Program-made: the position numbers and the translations under genes
Virus record (IMG/VR): IMGVR_UViG_3300027861_000094
Coordinates: 1 to 35,992 of that record
Strand: one strand, 5' to 3'
DNA: 35,992 bases
Origin: a virus
The notes under the pieces: model-generated
Told to the model about the DNA's origin: nothing
Databases searched by the model: none
What the model saw: only the letters and a program-made list of their open reading frames with translations
Part shown: positions 5,345 through 14,409 of the stretch, in pieces
Numbering within the stretch: position 1 is the first letter of the stretch
How the letters are laid out: each line of letters starts with the position of its first letter

Positions 5345-7545
5345 CACAGGAAAATTTTAATAATACTTACCAGGCAGATTTACAGTATTGTGTTCTGTTT
5401 AATTATTTGAATAAATCTGAAAACATATTACCTATATTAGATGTTATTAATGTAGAATATGATTTATTTAATAATGCTATTACATGTGAAATACAAGTTA
5501 CTGATCCAGTTTCTTTTTTGGAAAATTTTCCTATTATAGGAGACGAAACATTAGTATTGGGTTTCAAAACTCCTAATTTAGATATAAATCCTACCGTATC
5601 TAAATTTAAAAACCTTTTAACATTTGTTTTTAGAATTTATAGAATAGAAGATAGAAAACAAACCGCTAATAGAGCTTCAATTTATACTCTATATGGAATA
5701 TCTTCAGAGGGTATTAATAATTTGAGATATTCTGTCAATAAAACTTATTATGATTGGAAAGGCGAGAATGTTGTTCAGGATATTTACGACAATTATTTAA
5801 AGCCTAGTCCTATTGAATATGATTTAATTAAACAGGTTGACAGTAATGTTAAAGGAAAGAAGTTAAAAAGATTACCTAGTGGCGAAAATATATGTTTGAA
5901 TTTTTCTAACTTTCGGCCTTTAGATGCGATTAAAAGAGTTTGTTTCGAAACTCAAGATGTAGATAAAAGTTTTACTGCGGCAAAGATTAAATATAAGAAT
6001 AATGTTTCTGTCAATATTTCGGGACAAAGAATACCGAACATAAGAATAACAAATCCTTTGGGAACTGCTAGGGGAATGAGAAATAATAATCCTGGTAATA
6101 TTGTATCTAATAGATTCACTCAACAGTATGGTGGTTATATAGATTCTGATGGAAGATTTGCCATATTCGCGTCACCCGAAGATGGTATTCGTGCCATGGA
6201 TAGATTATTAGGTGTTTATAATAAAAAGTACGGTTTAAATACTGTTTCTGGAATTGTAAATCGCTGGGCGCCACCTAATGAAAATCAGACGGGTAGATAT
6301 GTGAATTTTGTTTCTAAGGAAACCGGATTTGCCCCTGATCAAAAAATAGATTTTAATAATAAAGAACAAAGAGCAAAATTAATTAAGGCTATTATCTATC
6401 AAGAAAATGGAAAGAATCAAGGTTCTTTATTTGACGATAGAGTTTTGCCAGCATTGAATGGAGTTACCAGTACAGATACAGCCACATTTGAAGAAGAGAT
6501 TGGTGACGAGGATCCTATACCAAATATTGCTATAAATCAACCTCCTAAAAAGGAATACACGGTAGACATAACCGAAAGAACAAAAAAAACAAAATCTTCT
6601 AATTTTATTTTTTATGAAAATGATGATGGTTGGAATTTTGTAACTATAGATCATTTACTCTATAGAGATAGAAGTTTGGTAGATGCTGGTGGTTTAGTAC
6701 AAGATTTTTATTTTTTAGATAGTAGAGTTGATCCTTCTAAAAACAAATCGATTTTTGGAAAAAATGTTCGCCAAGATCAAAGAATATTAGAATTGGATTT
6801 TGTCAGACAAATGGATAATGCTGAAAACATGGATAGAGGGCTTTATTCTAGTACTTTAGTTTCACTCGATCCGTTAACGAAAAGAATAGAATTTGATCCT
6901 TTCATATACGATAGAGATTATAAAGATATTGCTCATTTAGAAACGGATTTAGATGGACCACAACGAGTTGGCATCTTCACAGAAAACTCTCTTTTTATAG
7001 AAAAAAATGTAAATAATCATAGAACCAAATGCGATGAATTTCAACATAGAAATTATGTTATTACGAATTTAGGACCAGAGTATGATGAATCTGATGGTCT
7101 CTTTAAAGGAGCTAGATTACGGGACCATCAAATAAGAAATCCAAAAAAGTTTCATGAATTTTTAAAATATGATTATGCGTCTAAGGTACAATTCAATAAT
7201 ATTATCATCGATCTTAATATTCCGGGAAACAGTGATATACAAATAGGTCACATGATAAATTTAAATGTTCTTTCTAATAATATTAATGATTCTGAACAAA
7301 AGATACTGTATAATAGATTGTTTGGCAATGAAAATCTTGGAGGTTTTTTCCTAGTAACAAAAGTAAAACATTCCATAACAATCAAAGATAAATCTTATGT
7401 CACTTACTTGCAATGTGTTAAAGATACTTACGCAACAACTAAATTTAGAGATAATACGGCCGAGTCTAGAAAAAATGAAGAAATTGCAGTGCAAAGAAAA
7501 AATCAAGAATTTAATAAAACGACATTTAGTAGTGATTTTGGATAA
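5341..7545 (+). CDS. 27: Baseplate hub protein gp27 with inserted lysozyme-like (transglycosylase-type) domain
   Basis: The 734-residue product is nearly twice T4 gp27 (391). Residues 1-240 (VINVEYDLFNNAITCEIQVTD, LYGISSEGINNLRY) and about 405-734 (FVTIDHLLYRDRSL, DLNIPGNSDIQIGHMINLNV, GGFFLVTKVKHSI) look like the two halves of the gp27 hub, whose barrel domains seat the spike. Between them, residues 244-357 start RGMRNNNPGNIV and continue FASPEDGIRAMDRLLGVY, VSGIVNRWAPPNEN, YQENG, the pattern of virion-associated lysozyme-like/transglycosylase domains; E280 is a candidate active-site acid but not proven. The enzyme would locally open peptidoglycan during injection. The gene overlaps gp53 by four bases and precedes gp5 by five, matching the gp27-gp5 complex. 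Confidence 0.8.
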   Translation: MTQENFNNTYQADLQYCVLFNYLNKSENILPILDVINVEYDLFNNAITCEIQVTDPVSFLENFPIIGDETLVLGFKTPNLDINPTVSKFKNLLTFVFRIYRIEDRKQTANRASIYTLYGISSEGINNLRYSVNKTYYDWKGENVVQDIYDNYLKPSPIEYDLIKQVDSNVKGKKLKRLPSGENICLNFSNFRPLDAIKRVCFETQDVDKSFTAAKIKYKNNVSVNISGQRIPNIRITNPLGTARGMRNNNPGNIVSNRFTQQYGGYIDSDGRFAIFASPEDGIRAMDRLLGVYNKKYGLNTVSGIVNRWAPPNENQTGRYVNFVSKETGFAPDQKIDFNNKEQRAKLIKAIIYQENGKNQGSLFDDRVLPALNGVTSTDTATFEEEIGDEDPIPNIAINQPPKKEYTVDITERTKKTKSSNFIFYENDDGWNFVTIDHLLYRDRSLVDAGGLVQDFYFLDSRVDPSKNKSIFGKNVRQDQRILELDFVRQMDNAENMDRGLYSSTLVSLDPLTKRIEFDPFIYDRDYKDIAHLETDLDGPQRVGIFTENSLFIEKNVNNHRTKCDEFQHRNYVITNLGPEYDESDGLFKGARLRDHQIRNPKKFHEFLKYDYASKVQFNNIIIDLNIPGNSDIQIGHMINLNVLSNNINDSEQKILYNRLFGNENLGGFFLVTKVKHSITIKDKSYVTYLQCVKDTYATTKFRDNTAESRKNEEIAVQRKNQEFNKTTFSSDFG

Positions 7546-7550
7546 TAAAG

Positions 7551-9695
7551 ATGCATAATATAGGTACAGATTTTGTTTGGTTTATGGGAGTTGTTGAAGA
7601 TAGAAGCGATCCATTACAGATGGGCCGTGTTCGTGTACGCACTCATTGGCAAACGGCCGATAAAGATATTCTGCCTACGGATGATTTACCGTGGGCTCAA
7701 ATAACTGTACCTTCTTCTGCTACTTCCGGCGATGTTGGTGGTACATCTACTGGTTATGCTGAAGGTTCTTGGGTTGTTGGTTTCTTCATGGATGGAAAAC
7801 ACAAACAACATCCATTAATACTTGGCGCAATATCTGGTATACCAACAAAACAACCAGATCCGGAATGCGGCTTTAATGATCCTAGAGGTGTATATCCTCA
7901 AAGATTAAATGAACCAGATATGAATCGTTTAGTTCGTACAAGAACAATACGAGAAGAATCTGTAAAACTTTTAAGAACCGAAGAAGAAACGAATGCTAAT
8001 CTACACCCCTCGATTGCGTTTAGAAATCAATATGTAGATGATTTAACGGGAGAACCTGTACCGAGTAGAAACAGTGAGTATCCATATTCACAAGTAAAAG
8101 AAACTGAATCTGGCCACATACAAGAATTTGATGATACCCTAGGTGCAGAAAGAATTGCCACTATGCATCGCACAGGCACAATGGAAGAATATCATCCTGA
8201 TGGTAGCCGTGTGAATCGTACCATGAAAGATAATTATCATATTACTTATGGTGATGATTATGTCAGAGTCCGTGGCGTTTCAAAAGTGTATGTTGATGGT
8301 GATGCGTCTTTATATGTCAGAGGAAAATTAGTCACACAAGTTGACGGTGATATGGAAACATATGTCGCTGGAAACTACACCATGGATGTGGGTGGTAGTA
8401 TTAATGTGACTACAGATGGTAGTCACACGTTAGAAGCGAAACAAGCTATAAGTCAAACAACGACTTCTACCTATACATCTTTGTCATCTGGTAAGATGAC
8501 TTTTAGCACAAAGGATAAACTTCTTGCGCAGTCTGAAAAGAATTTTGATATTAACACGAAAGACGAATTTAGAGTTCGTTCAAGTGAAATTGAACTACAT
8601 TCCTCAGATGATGGAAATATTACTTTTTATTCCGCGAAAAATATCACGGGATTTTATTGTGACAAGACAGAATGGCGTAAGGTTTGTGTTTTTGAATCTC
8701 CAGATAATATTGCAGCCGTTACAGTACCAGATGCATTAATTTTAGAATCTTATGTTTTAAAAGAATTTCCTAGTACATTTCCTAGATATGGTCGAAAATT
8801 AGATGTAGGAAAAGGATTTCAAGATGTTTATCGCGATGATTTAGGTTCAACACCTGGAGGTGAACAGACCGGTTCCGCGCCAGACGATTCTGGTCAGAAT
8901 CCCAATTCATCTTCTAAATATGAAACTGATGTTACTACTTCAAACGAAGCAATCACTACAAGTAGGGCTGTCGGCAATAGTGGTGTAACAGATTCTAATA
9001 ATAGACCTACAGGACAGCAAGTTGAGGATCAAAATGCTCATGGTAAAGATAAACCACATTCGAATGTTTTAGATGTAGCATTGTCGGCAAAAGATTTAGG
9101 TCCTGATGCATGGGTAGACGGTGACGCAGCTGAAGGTCGAGCTAAGTATTCGAATCCAGGAAATCCAAACATAATAAGATGTTTTGAGGATATGGGATGC
9201 TTAGGAGTCGCTAAGTCAATTAATCCCACAAGATATGATAAAACAGCATGGTGTGCTGCTTTTGCGGGCGCAATGCTTCGTAGATCCGGTAATAAATACT
9301 TAAAGACTTTATCTTCAAGAGCATATGAACGAAATGCGAGTAAAATTGGTATTTTAGTTGCTACTACTTATGAACCCGATAAAATGAAACCAGGTGATAT
9401 ACTCGTTTTTGGTCGTAGTGGTAAGAGTGGTAAACCCTTTAGATCTTCTCCTTACGGTCACATAGGATTCTGGACAGGTAATAAAAATGCTCCTGCGGGT
9501 AAAATTATGTGTATTGGAGGCAATCAAAGTAATAGAATTACAGTTAGACCGTATTCAATAGAAAAGGGAACAGAATTTGGATTAGTCGCAGTAATACGAC
9601 CTGTATCTGGAAATGATGGTAAAACGCATCAACCAGATCCAGGTTCAATCAGAGAAATAGTAACAGATAAAGGCGGATCGGACAGAGTAACATAA
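7551..9695 (+). CDS. 5: gp5-type central spike protein with C-terminal CHAP/NlpC-like hydrolase domain
   Basis: Residues about 8-110 form the gp5 OB-fold (VEDRSDPLQMGRVRVRTHW, GSWVVGFFMDGKHKQHPLILG). Residues about 230-325 carry short valine/glycine repeats (VRVRGVSKVYVDGDASLYV, TYVAGNYTMDVGG) typical of the triple-stranded beta-helix needle. The T4 lysozyme domain that should sit between them is absent. Instead, after a low-complexity Ser/Thr/Asn linker (about 430-505), residues about 510-705 look like a CHAP/NlpC-type cysteine hydrolase: AWCAAFAGAML with C568, GHIGFWTG with H637, and GGNQSN with N658. The protein would pierce the outer membrane and cut cell wall peptide or amide bonds. T4 gp5 is 575 residues; this is 714. 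Confidence 0.85.
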   Translation: MHNIGTDFVWFMGVVEDRSDPLQMGRVRVRTHWQTADKDILPTDDLPWAQITVPSSATSGDVGGTSTGYAEGSWVVGFFMDGKHKQHPLILGAISGIPTKQPDPECGFNDPRGVYPQRLNEPDMNRLVRTRTIREESVKLLRTEEETNANLHPSIAFRNQYVDDLTGEPVPSRNSEYPYSQVKETESGHIQEFDDTLGAERIATMHRTGTMEEYHPDGSRVNRTMKDNYHITYGDDYVRVRGVSKVYVDGDASLYVRGKLVTQVDGDMETYVAGNYTMDVGGSINVTTDGSHTLEAKQAISQTTTSTYTSLSSGKMTFSTKDKLLAQSEKNFDINTKDEFRVRSSEIELHSSDDGNITFYSAKNITGFYCDKTEWRKVCVFESPDNIAAVTVPDALILESYVLKEFPSTFPRYGRKLDVGKGFQDVYRDDLGSTPGGEQTGSAPDDSGQNPNSSSKYETDVTTSNEAITTSRAVGNSGVTDSNNRPTGQQVEDQNAHGKDKPHSNVLDVALSAKDLGPDAWVDGDAAEGRAKYSNPGNPNIIRCFEDMGCLGVAKSINPTRYDKTAWCAAFAGAMLRRSGNKYLKTLSSRAYERNASKIGILVATTYEPDKMKPGDILVFGRSGKSGKPFRSSPYGHIGFWTGNKNAPAGKIMCIGGNQSNRITVRPYSIEKGTEFGLVAVIRPVSGNDGKTHQPDPGSIREIVTDKGGSDRVT

Positions 9696-9696
9696 T

Positions 9697-10098
9697 ATGT
9701 TTATAGAATCAAAAGAAAAAATATATACAGACATACCGTTATCGTTTACAGCTCATCCTGTGACTGGTAATGTTAAAACTCTCACAAACGCAGATTCAAT
9801 TATACAATCTGTTAAGAATATCGTTTTGACTAATTTTTTTGAAAGACCTTATGAGCCTTATCTTGGTGGTAATATTTACAATCGTTTATTTGATAATGTT
9901 GAATCTACTTATACACAATTTCTAATTGCTGAAGATATTACTACATCACTTGAAAACTATGAACCAAGAGCAGATATATTAAATGTTTCTGTATTTCCGG
10001 ATACCGACAGAAACACACTTAAAGTAAAAGTAAAATTCATTCCAGTAACCTCAGCAGAGCCCGTGACTGTCGATGTTATCGTAGAAAGAGTAAGATAA
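9697..10098 (+). CDS. 25: Baseplate wedge protein gp25
   Basis: The 133-residue protein matches T4 gp25 in size (132) and family (GPW_gp25). Diagnostic features are the early DIPLSFTAHPVTGNVKTLTN, the core VKNIVLTNFFERPYEPYLGGNI with the conserved ERP-x-x-P-x-x-G turn, and a C-terminal strand pair DILNVSVFPDTDRNTLKVKVKF. gp25 is a sheath-initiating wedge component that binds gp6 and gp53. It begins one base after the gp5 stop and is followed by gp6 after one base, the standard gp25-gp6 order. Confidence 0.93.
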   Translation: MFIESKEKIYTDIPLSFTAHPVTGNVKTLTNADSIIQSVKNIVLTNFFERPYEPYLGGNIYNRLFDNVESTYTQFLIAEDITTSLENYEPRADILNVSVFPDTDRNTLKVKVKFIPVTSAEPVTVDVIVERVR

Positions 10099-10099
10099 A

Positions 10100-11944
10100 A
10101 TGTCACAAATAGATGTAACAGAATTAGATTTTAGTAAAATAAAACAATCAATAAAAGATTACATATCGGACCAAGATGAATTCAAAGATTATAACTTTCA
10201 AGGGTCTGTAGTCAATCTTTTATTGGATATGCTTGCATACAATTCGTACCAGAATGCGTTCTATACGAGTATGGTAGGCAACGAAATGTTCCTCGATTCA
10301 GCACAACTCAGAGACAGTGTTGTTTCACGAGCTAAAATGTTGGATTATATTCCCACTTCAGCTAAATCTGCTGAAACAACGATAAGTATTACTTACAATG
10401 ATATTTCGGGATCTGATGTTGTTGTTATTCCAAAGGGTGAAGTATTTAACGTCGCTTCTGAAATTGGTAGTACTTTACAGTTTATTACAAATCAAGCTTA
10501 TAGTGTTTATAAAGCTTTAGGTTACACAACAAATGTAGATGTATTTGAAGGATTCCTTATAGACCAAACGTTTACAGTAAATACGTCTATTAATCAAAAA
10601 TTTATTTTGAATAATCAAAATATAGATACTGATTCTCTTTCTGTTATCGTAAGAGATTCTTTGGGTTCAACAAATACAGAAGTATTTAATTTAGCTAATG
10701 ATGTTCAAGAAGTTCTTTCTACTACTCCTGTTTATTTCATACAAGAAATTGCAAACGGCGAATATGAAATTTATTTCGGTGATGGTAATATAGGAAAGAA
10801 ACCGATTGATGGAAATATCGTTGAAATAAATTATAGAGTTACTTTAGGTCCAGACGGTAATGATATAAAAACTACATCTTCTAATTGGTCTGCTGTTGAT
10901 ACTGATATTCTTATCAATAGTGTTGAAAGTGTTACGTATGGAGGTTCAGTTGCAGAAACAATTGATTCTATTAAATTTAATGCGCCTAAAAATTACGAAA
11001 CACAAAATCGAGCAGTATTAGCTGAAGATTATAAAAGACTCATCATACGAGAAAATTCAGATTTAGTAGAATCTTTAAGAGTTTGGGGTGGTGAAGATAA
11101 TGATCCGCCTGTATATGGTAAAATATTCTTGTCAATAAATCCAAAAGGTGCAGCAACAGTTCTTTCAAATACACAGAAAGATACACTTCGTAAAAATCTT
11201 AAAAGATATAATGTTATGACCAATGAGATTGAATTTATTGATCCAAGTTACAATTATATTCTACCAACAATTGATGTTTTTTATGATAGTAATCAAACTT
11301 CTCTTACTTCAGATCAAATAGCAAGTAAAGTGGCCGCTTCTGTTCAATCATTTGAAACGAGTAATTTAGGAAAGTTTGATAATGACTATTTTAGATTTTC
11401 TAAATTTTCAGCTGCAATAGATGATAGCGACACTTCAATGACTTATAATAATACAAGTATTCTTTTACAGAAAAGATTTGTTCCTAGTACAACAAATACG
11501 ACAAAATATACAATTAATTTTAATAAAGAATTGTTTAACGAAACGAATGTGAGCACAATTGTTTCTACTGGATTTACCTTAAGTGGTAACGATAGAACTT
11601 ATTATCTAGACGATGATGGAAATGGAAATGTAAGAACATATTATATCAATTCTTTGAATCAAGATATTTACACAAATAATACATTTGGTACAATTGATTA
11701 TGAGAAAGGTATCATTGTTCTACCTTCTTTTGGACCTACATCTATTGTAAATAACGAATTAAAAATAACAGTCATGCCAAAAGACTATAATTTAATAACA
11801 AATAAATATTTGTTAATGTTATTATCTGATGTTGTCATCACTGTTACAGACGAAAGAGCTCAACAAGTAAAGGCAACGGTGACAGTTACAACTACTGGCT
11901 CAGTCACACAAATCAATGAAACAAATATCGGTACTGTTATATGA
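10100..11944 (+). CDS. 6: Baseplate wedge protein gp6 (Baseplate_J family)
   Basis: The 614-residue protein is close to T4 gp6 (660). The N-terminus has DVTELDFSKIKQSIKDYI followed by FQGSVVNLLLDMLAYNSYQNAFY, and SAQLRDSVVSRAKMLDYIP, the recognised start of gp6 proteins. The central part contains YEIYFGDGNIGKKP and ENYETQNRAVLAEDYKR-like motifs of the Baseplate_J superfamily. gp6 dimers form the inner ring that controls the switch from hexagon to star during sheath contraction. The stop overlaps the next gene by four bases (ATGA). Confidence 0.93.
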   Translation: MSQIDVTELDFSKIKQSIKDYISDQDEFKDYNFQGSVVNLLLDMLAYNSYQNAFYTSMVGNEMFLDSAQLRDSVVSRAKMLDYIPTSAKSAETTISITYNDISGSDVVVIPKGEVFNVASEIGSTLQFITNQAYSVYKALGYTTNVDVFEGFLIDQTFTVNTSINQKFILNNQNIDTDSLSVIVRDSLGSTNTEVFNLANDVQEVLSTTPVYFIQEIANGEYEIYFGDGNIGKKPIDGNIVEINYRVTLGPDGNDIKTTSSNWSAVDTDILINSVESVTYGGSVAETIDSIKFNAPKNYETQNRAVLAEDYKRLIIRENSDLVESLRVWGGEDNDPPVYGKIFLSINPKGAATVLSNTQKDTLRKNLKRYNVMTNEIEFIDPSYNYILPTIDVFYDSNQTSLTSDQIASKVAASVQSFETSNLGKFDNDYFRFSKFSAAIDDSDTSMTYNNTSILLQKRFVPSTTNTTKYTINFNKELFNETNVSTIVSTGFTLSGNDRTYYLDDDGNGNVRTYYINSLNQDIYTNNTFGTIDYEKGIIVLPSFGPTSIVNNELKITVMPKDYNLITNKYLLMLLSDVVITVTDERAQQVKATVTVTTTGSVTQINETNIGTVI

Positions 11945-14379
11945 CAACAGACAATAGAACTTCTGTTTTTATAGAGGAACAATTTCCTCTTCTGGCCAGA
12001 TTGTCTGGTCAGAAATTAGTGGAGTTCATTAAAAAATATTACGAGTCTCAAGAACAGGCTAATAATTATATTGAGGCTGTCTATAGTCTTTTAGATTATC
12101 AGGACATTGATACTGCGCCAGAAGATTATTTTGAATATATTGCTCGTGAGATTATACCGAGCATACCCGAAAGGCTCATAACGAATAGAGATTTACTCGC
12201 AAAACATATTAAAGAAGTTTATCGTGTTCGCGGTGCACCAGAAGGATATCGTATATTATTTCGTGCGTTATTTGGTGAAGAGATTGAACTTTATAATCCT
12301 GGGGATGATATTCTCCGCGCATCTGATGGTCGTTGGGTAGAAGAAGTTGGTATTAAAATATCTTCTACTTTAACGGGAGATGTTTTTGATTTACCGGGTG
12401 TAAGAATAATAGGCGAAACATCTGGTGCCTCTGCAATTGTAGATAGAATTGAAACAAGTATATTCAATGGCACAACTCAATTTACAATTTATTTGTTAAG
12501 TTTAACAGGAACATTTTCATTAGGCGAAACCATAAAATCTATTGATGGTACAATTACTTTTAAAATTAGTTCTTCTAACGTTGGACCTCTTTTAGACGCT
12601 ACATTAACTGCTGATGGTGGTCATAGTCATGTTATTGGAGACCGAGTAACAATAACGGGTACAGGTGGAGGTTCAGGTGCACAAGGTACAGTATTAAGAA
12701 CTCGTGCGGATTCAGCTGCGGAATTTTATGTTGCAAATGGTGGCGCTGGTTACTCTGTAAATAATGTTTTAAATGTGCCTGCCACTTTTGGTAGTGGACA
12801 GGACGCATCTTTCATCGTTACTGAAGTGGGTGAACCATTTGAATTTCGCGATATCTATGACGATTTTATTGAATACATTGCCACAGTCACGATAGGTGAT
12901 AGTAATACTGTATATACATCTTTTATAGAAAATTCTGCTAATTGTCAACTCTGGCCCGCAAATGATTACATATCAAAAGTAGATCATGGTTTTGAAGATG
13001 GTAATAAAGTATATTTCTATTTCTTTACCGGTAATACAAGTTACACTGGTATTGATGATTCCGAAACGACTGTAAATCCATATTATGTTTATAATTCAAA
13101 TTCAAGTGCTTTTCAGGTAGTTACAAGTCCGGGCTCTACTGTTGACGTAAATATTCTCGCCAATGCGAACGCACAAGTAAGCCAAGCAAGTGCTAATCTC
13201 GCATTAGCTAATCTTAATTCCACCATAGTCAGTTCTCTTGGTACAAGTGTCGTGAACACAGGCACAATCATTTCTATATCTACTACAGATAATGGTTATG
13301 GATATTATGATGGAACTCCAATAGGAACAGTTACTTTTGGTCAAATCGCAGAACAACAATTACCAGATACATTTAATGGTGGTATATTAGGCGAAAACGC
13401 AGATATACAGTCAAACTATTTGTCCGGCACAATCGCACAAATAAATGTTGATATTCAGGGCGATAATTACATTAACGATGGAAATATTACCCTTACAAAT
13501 GCCACAAGAGATGGAACTGAAAACGCAATTGCTATTGCTTCTTCTTCAGCTATCATTGAATTTCAAGGAAGATATATCGATACAAAGGGTTGGTTAAGTT
13601 GGGATAAATATTTACAAGATAATTTCTATTATCAAGAATTTTCATACGAAATTCGTTCAGAACAAAATCTGGTAGAATATGAAAGCACTGCTTTACAAAC
13701 AATGCATCCGGCAGGAACAAAACTATTTGGCGCGGTATATTTACAAGATGATTTAAGTTTAACTTTAACAGAAGATGAAGAAATAGAACAGTATATTGTT
13801 GTTGCATCAAATACGGTTTCGCCTACATTAACATTTATTCAAAATTCAAATACTCAAAACGATAGAATTGAAATTTTGGGTAATTGGTTTAACAATGTAC
13901 AAGCAAATGATTTTGTTTATATTTCAAACACAAGTTCTTTTGTTGCGAATACCGATGGTTATAGAATCTCATCAGTACTCAATTCAAATACATTGTTAAT
14001 ATATGATACACAGGTTACTGTTAAACAAACACCTACCACAGAAACTACAACGGGTTATGAGTTTAATGTTGCGAATGTAATTAACACGACTAGTGGTTTT
14101 GGTGTTGCGAATGTTGGAGATGATATTTTTATAACAAAGGCCACAAATGAAATCAATAATGGTGGTCCATTTATTGTATTAAGTAAGGTTGGTAATGAAA
14201 TACAGGTAAAAGGATATGACGGTAACACAATGCCGTTTGCGAATTCTGTAAACGATAAGACGGCTAAAGTTGAGATTAGGAGATCTTTCACATTCCCATC
14301 TAATACTTCTTACTCAGCTAATTTAATTATCTATCGTTCAGCGAATACTTATCTCTATAGCAATAACATTGTGTTATAA
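11941..14379 (+). CDS. Baseplate wedge protein in the gp7 position
   Basis: An 812-residue protein lies between gp6 and gp8, exactly where T4 has gp7 (1032 residues). The first 125 residues are mostly helical (EEQFPLLARLSGQKLVEFIKKYYESQEQANNYIE, YRVRGAPEGYRILFRALFGEEIELYNP) and resemble a conserved N-terminal domain of myophage tail proteins. The remainder is rich in beta strand, Gly, Ser, Thr and Asn, with short domains such as GVRIIGETSGASAIVDRI and GDRVTITGTGGGSGAQG. I see no clear sequence match to T4 gp7, so the assignment is positional. gp7 would bridge gp6, gp8 and gp10 in the wedge. The gene overlaps gp6 by four bases, and a late promoter overlaps its stop codon. Confidence 0.6.
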   Translation: MTTDNRTSVFIEEQFPLLARLSGQKLVEFIKKYYESQEQANNYIEAVYSLLDYQDIDTAPEDYFEYIAREIIPSIPERLITNRDLLAKHIKEVYRVRGAPEGYRILFRALFGEEIELYNPGDDILRASDGRWVEEVGIKISSTLTGDVFDLPGVRIIGETSGASAIVDRIETSIFNGTTQFTIYLLSLTGTFSLGETIKSIDGTITFKISSSNVGPLLDATLTADGGHSHVIGDRVTITGTGGGSGAQGTVLRTRADSAAEFYVANGGAGYSVNNVLNVPATFGSGQDASFIVTEVGEPFEFRDIYDDFIEYIATVTIGDSNTVYTSFIENSANCQLWPANDYISKVDHGFEDGNKVYFYFFTGNTSYTGIDDSETTVNPYYVYNSNSSAFQVVTSPGSTVDVNILANANAQVSQASANLALANLNSTIVSSLGTSVVNTGTIISISTTDNGYGYYDGTPIGTVTFGQIAEQQLPDTFNGGILGENADIQSNYLSGTIAQINVDIQGDNYINDGNITLTNATRDGTENAIAIASSSAIIEFQGRYIDTKGWLSWDKYLQDNFYYQEFSYEIRSEQNLVEYESTALQTMHPAGTKLFGAVYLQDDLSLTLTEDEEIEQYIVVASNTVSPTLTFIQNSNTQNDRIEILGNWFNNVQANDFVYISNTSSFVANTDGYRISSVLNSNTLLIYDTQVTVKQTPTTETTTGYEFNVANVINTTSGFGVANVGDDIFITKATNEINNGGPFIVLSKVGNEIQVKGYDGNTMPFANSVNDKTAKVEIRRSFTFPSNTSYSANLIIYRSANTYLYSNNIVL

Positions 14380-14382
14380 ATA
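14375..14382 (+). promoter_or_regulatory. T4-type late promoter box (TATAAATA) overlapping a stop codon
   Basis: An exact TATAAATA spans the TAA stop (14377-14379) of the gp7-position gene, 28 bases before the gp8 ATG at 14410. The gap after it is unusually long for this tightly packed block, as expected if a new transcript starts there. Confidence 0.75.
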
Positions 14383-14409
14383 TATGAATAACTAAAACGG
14401 AGTATCTTA

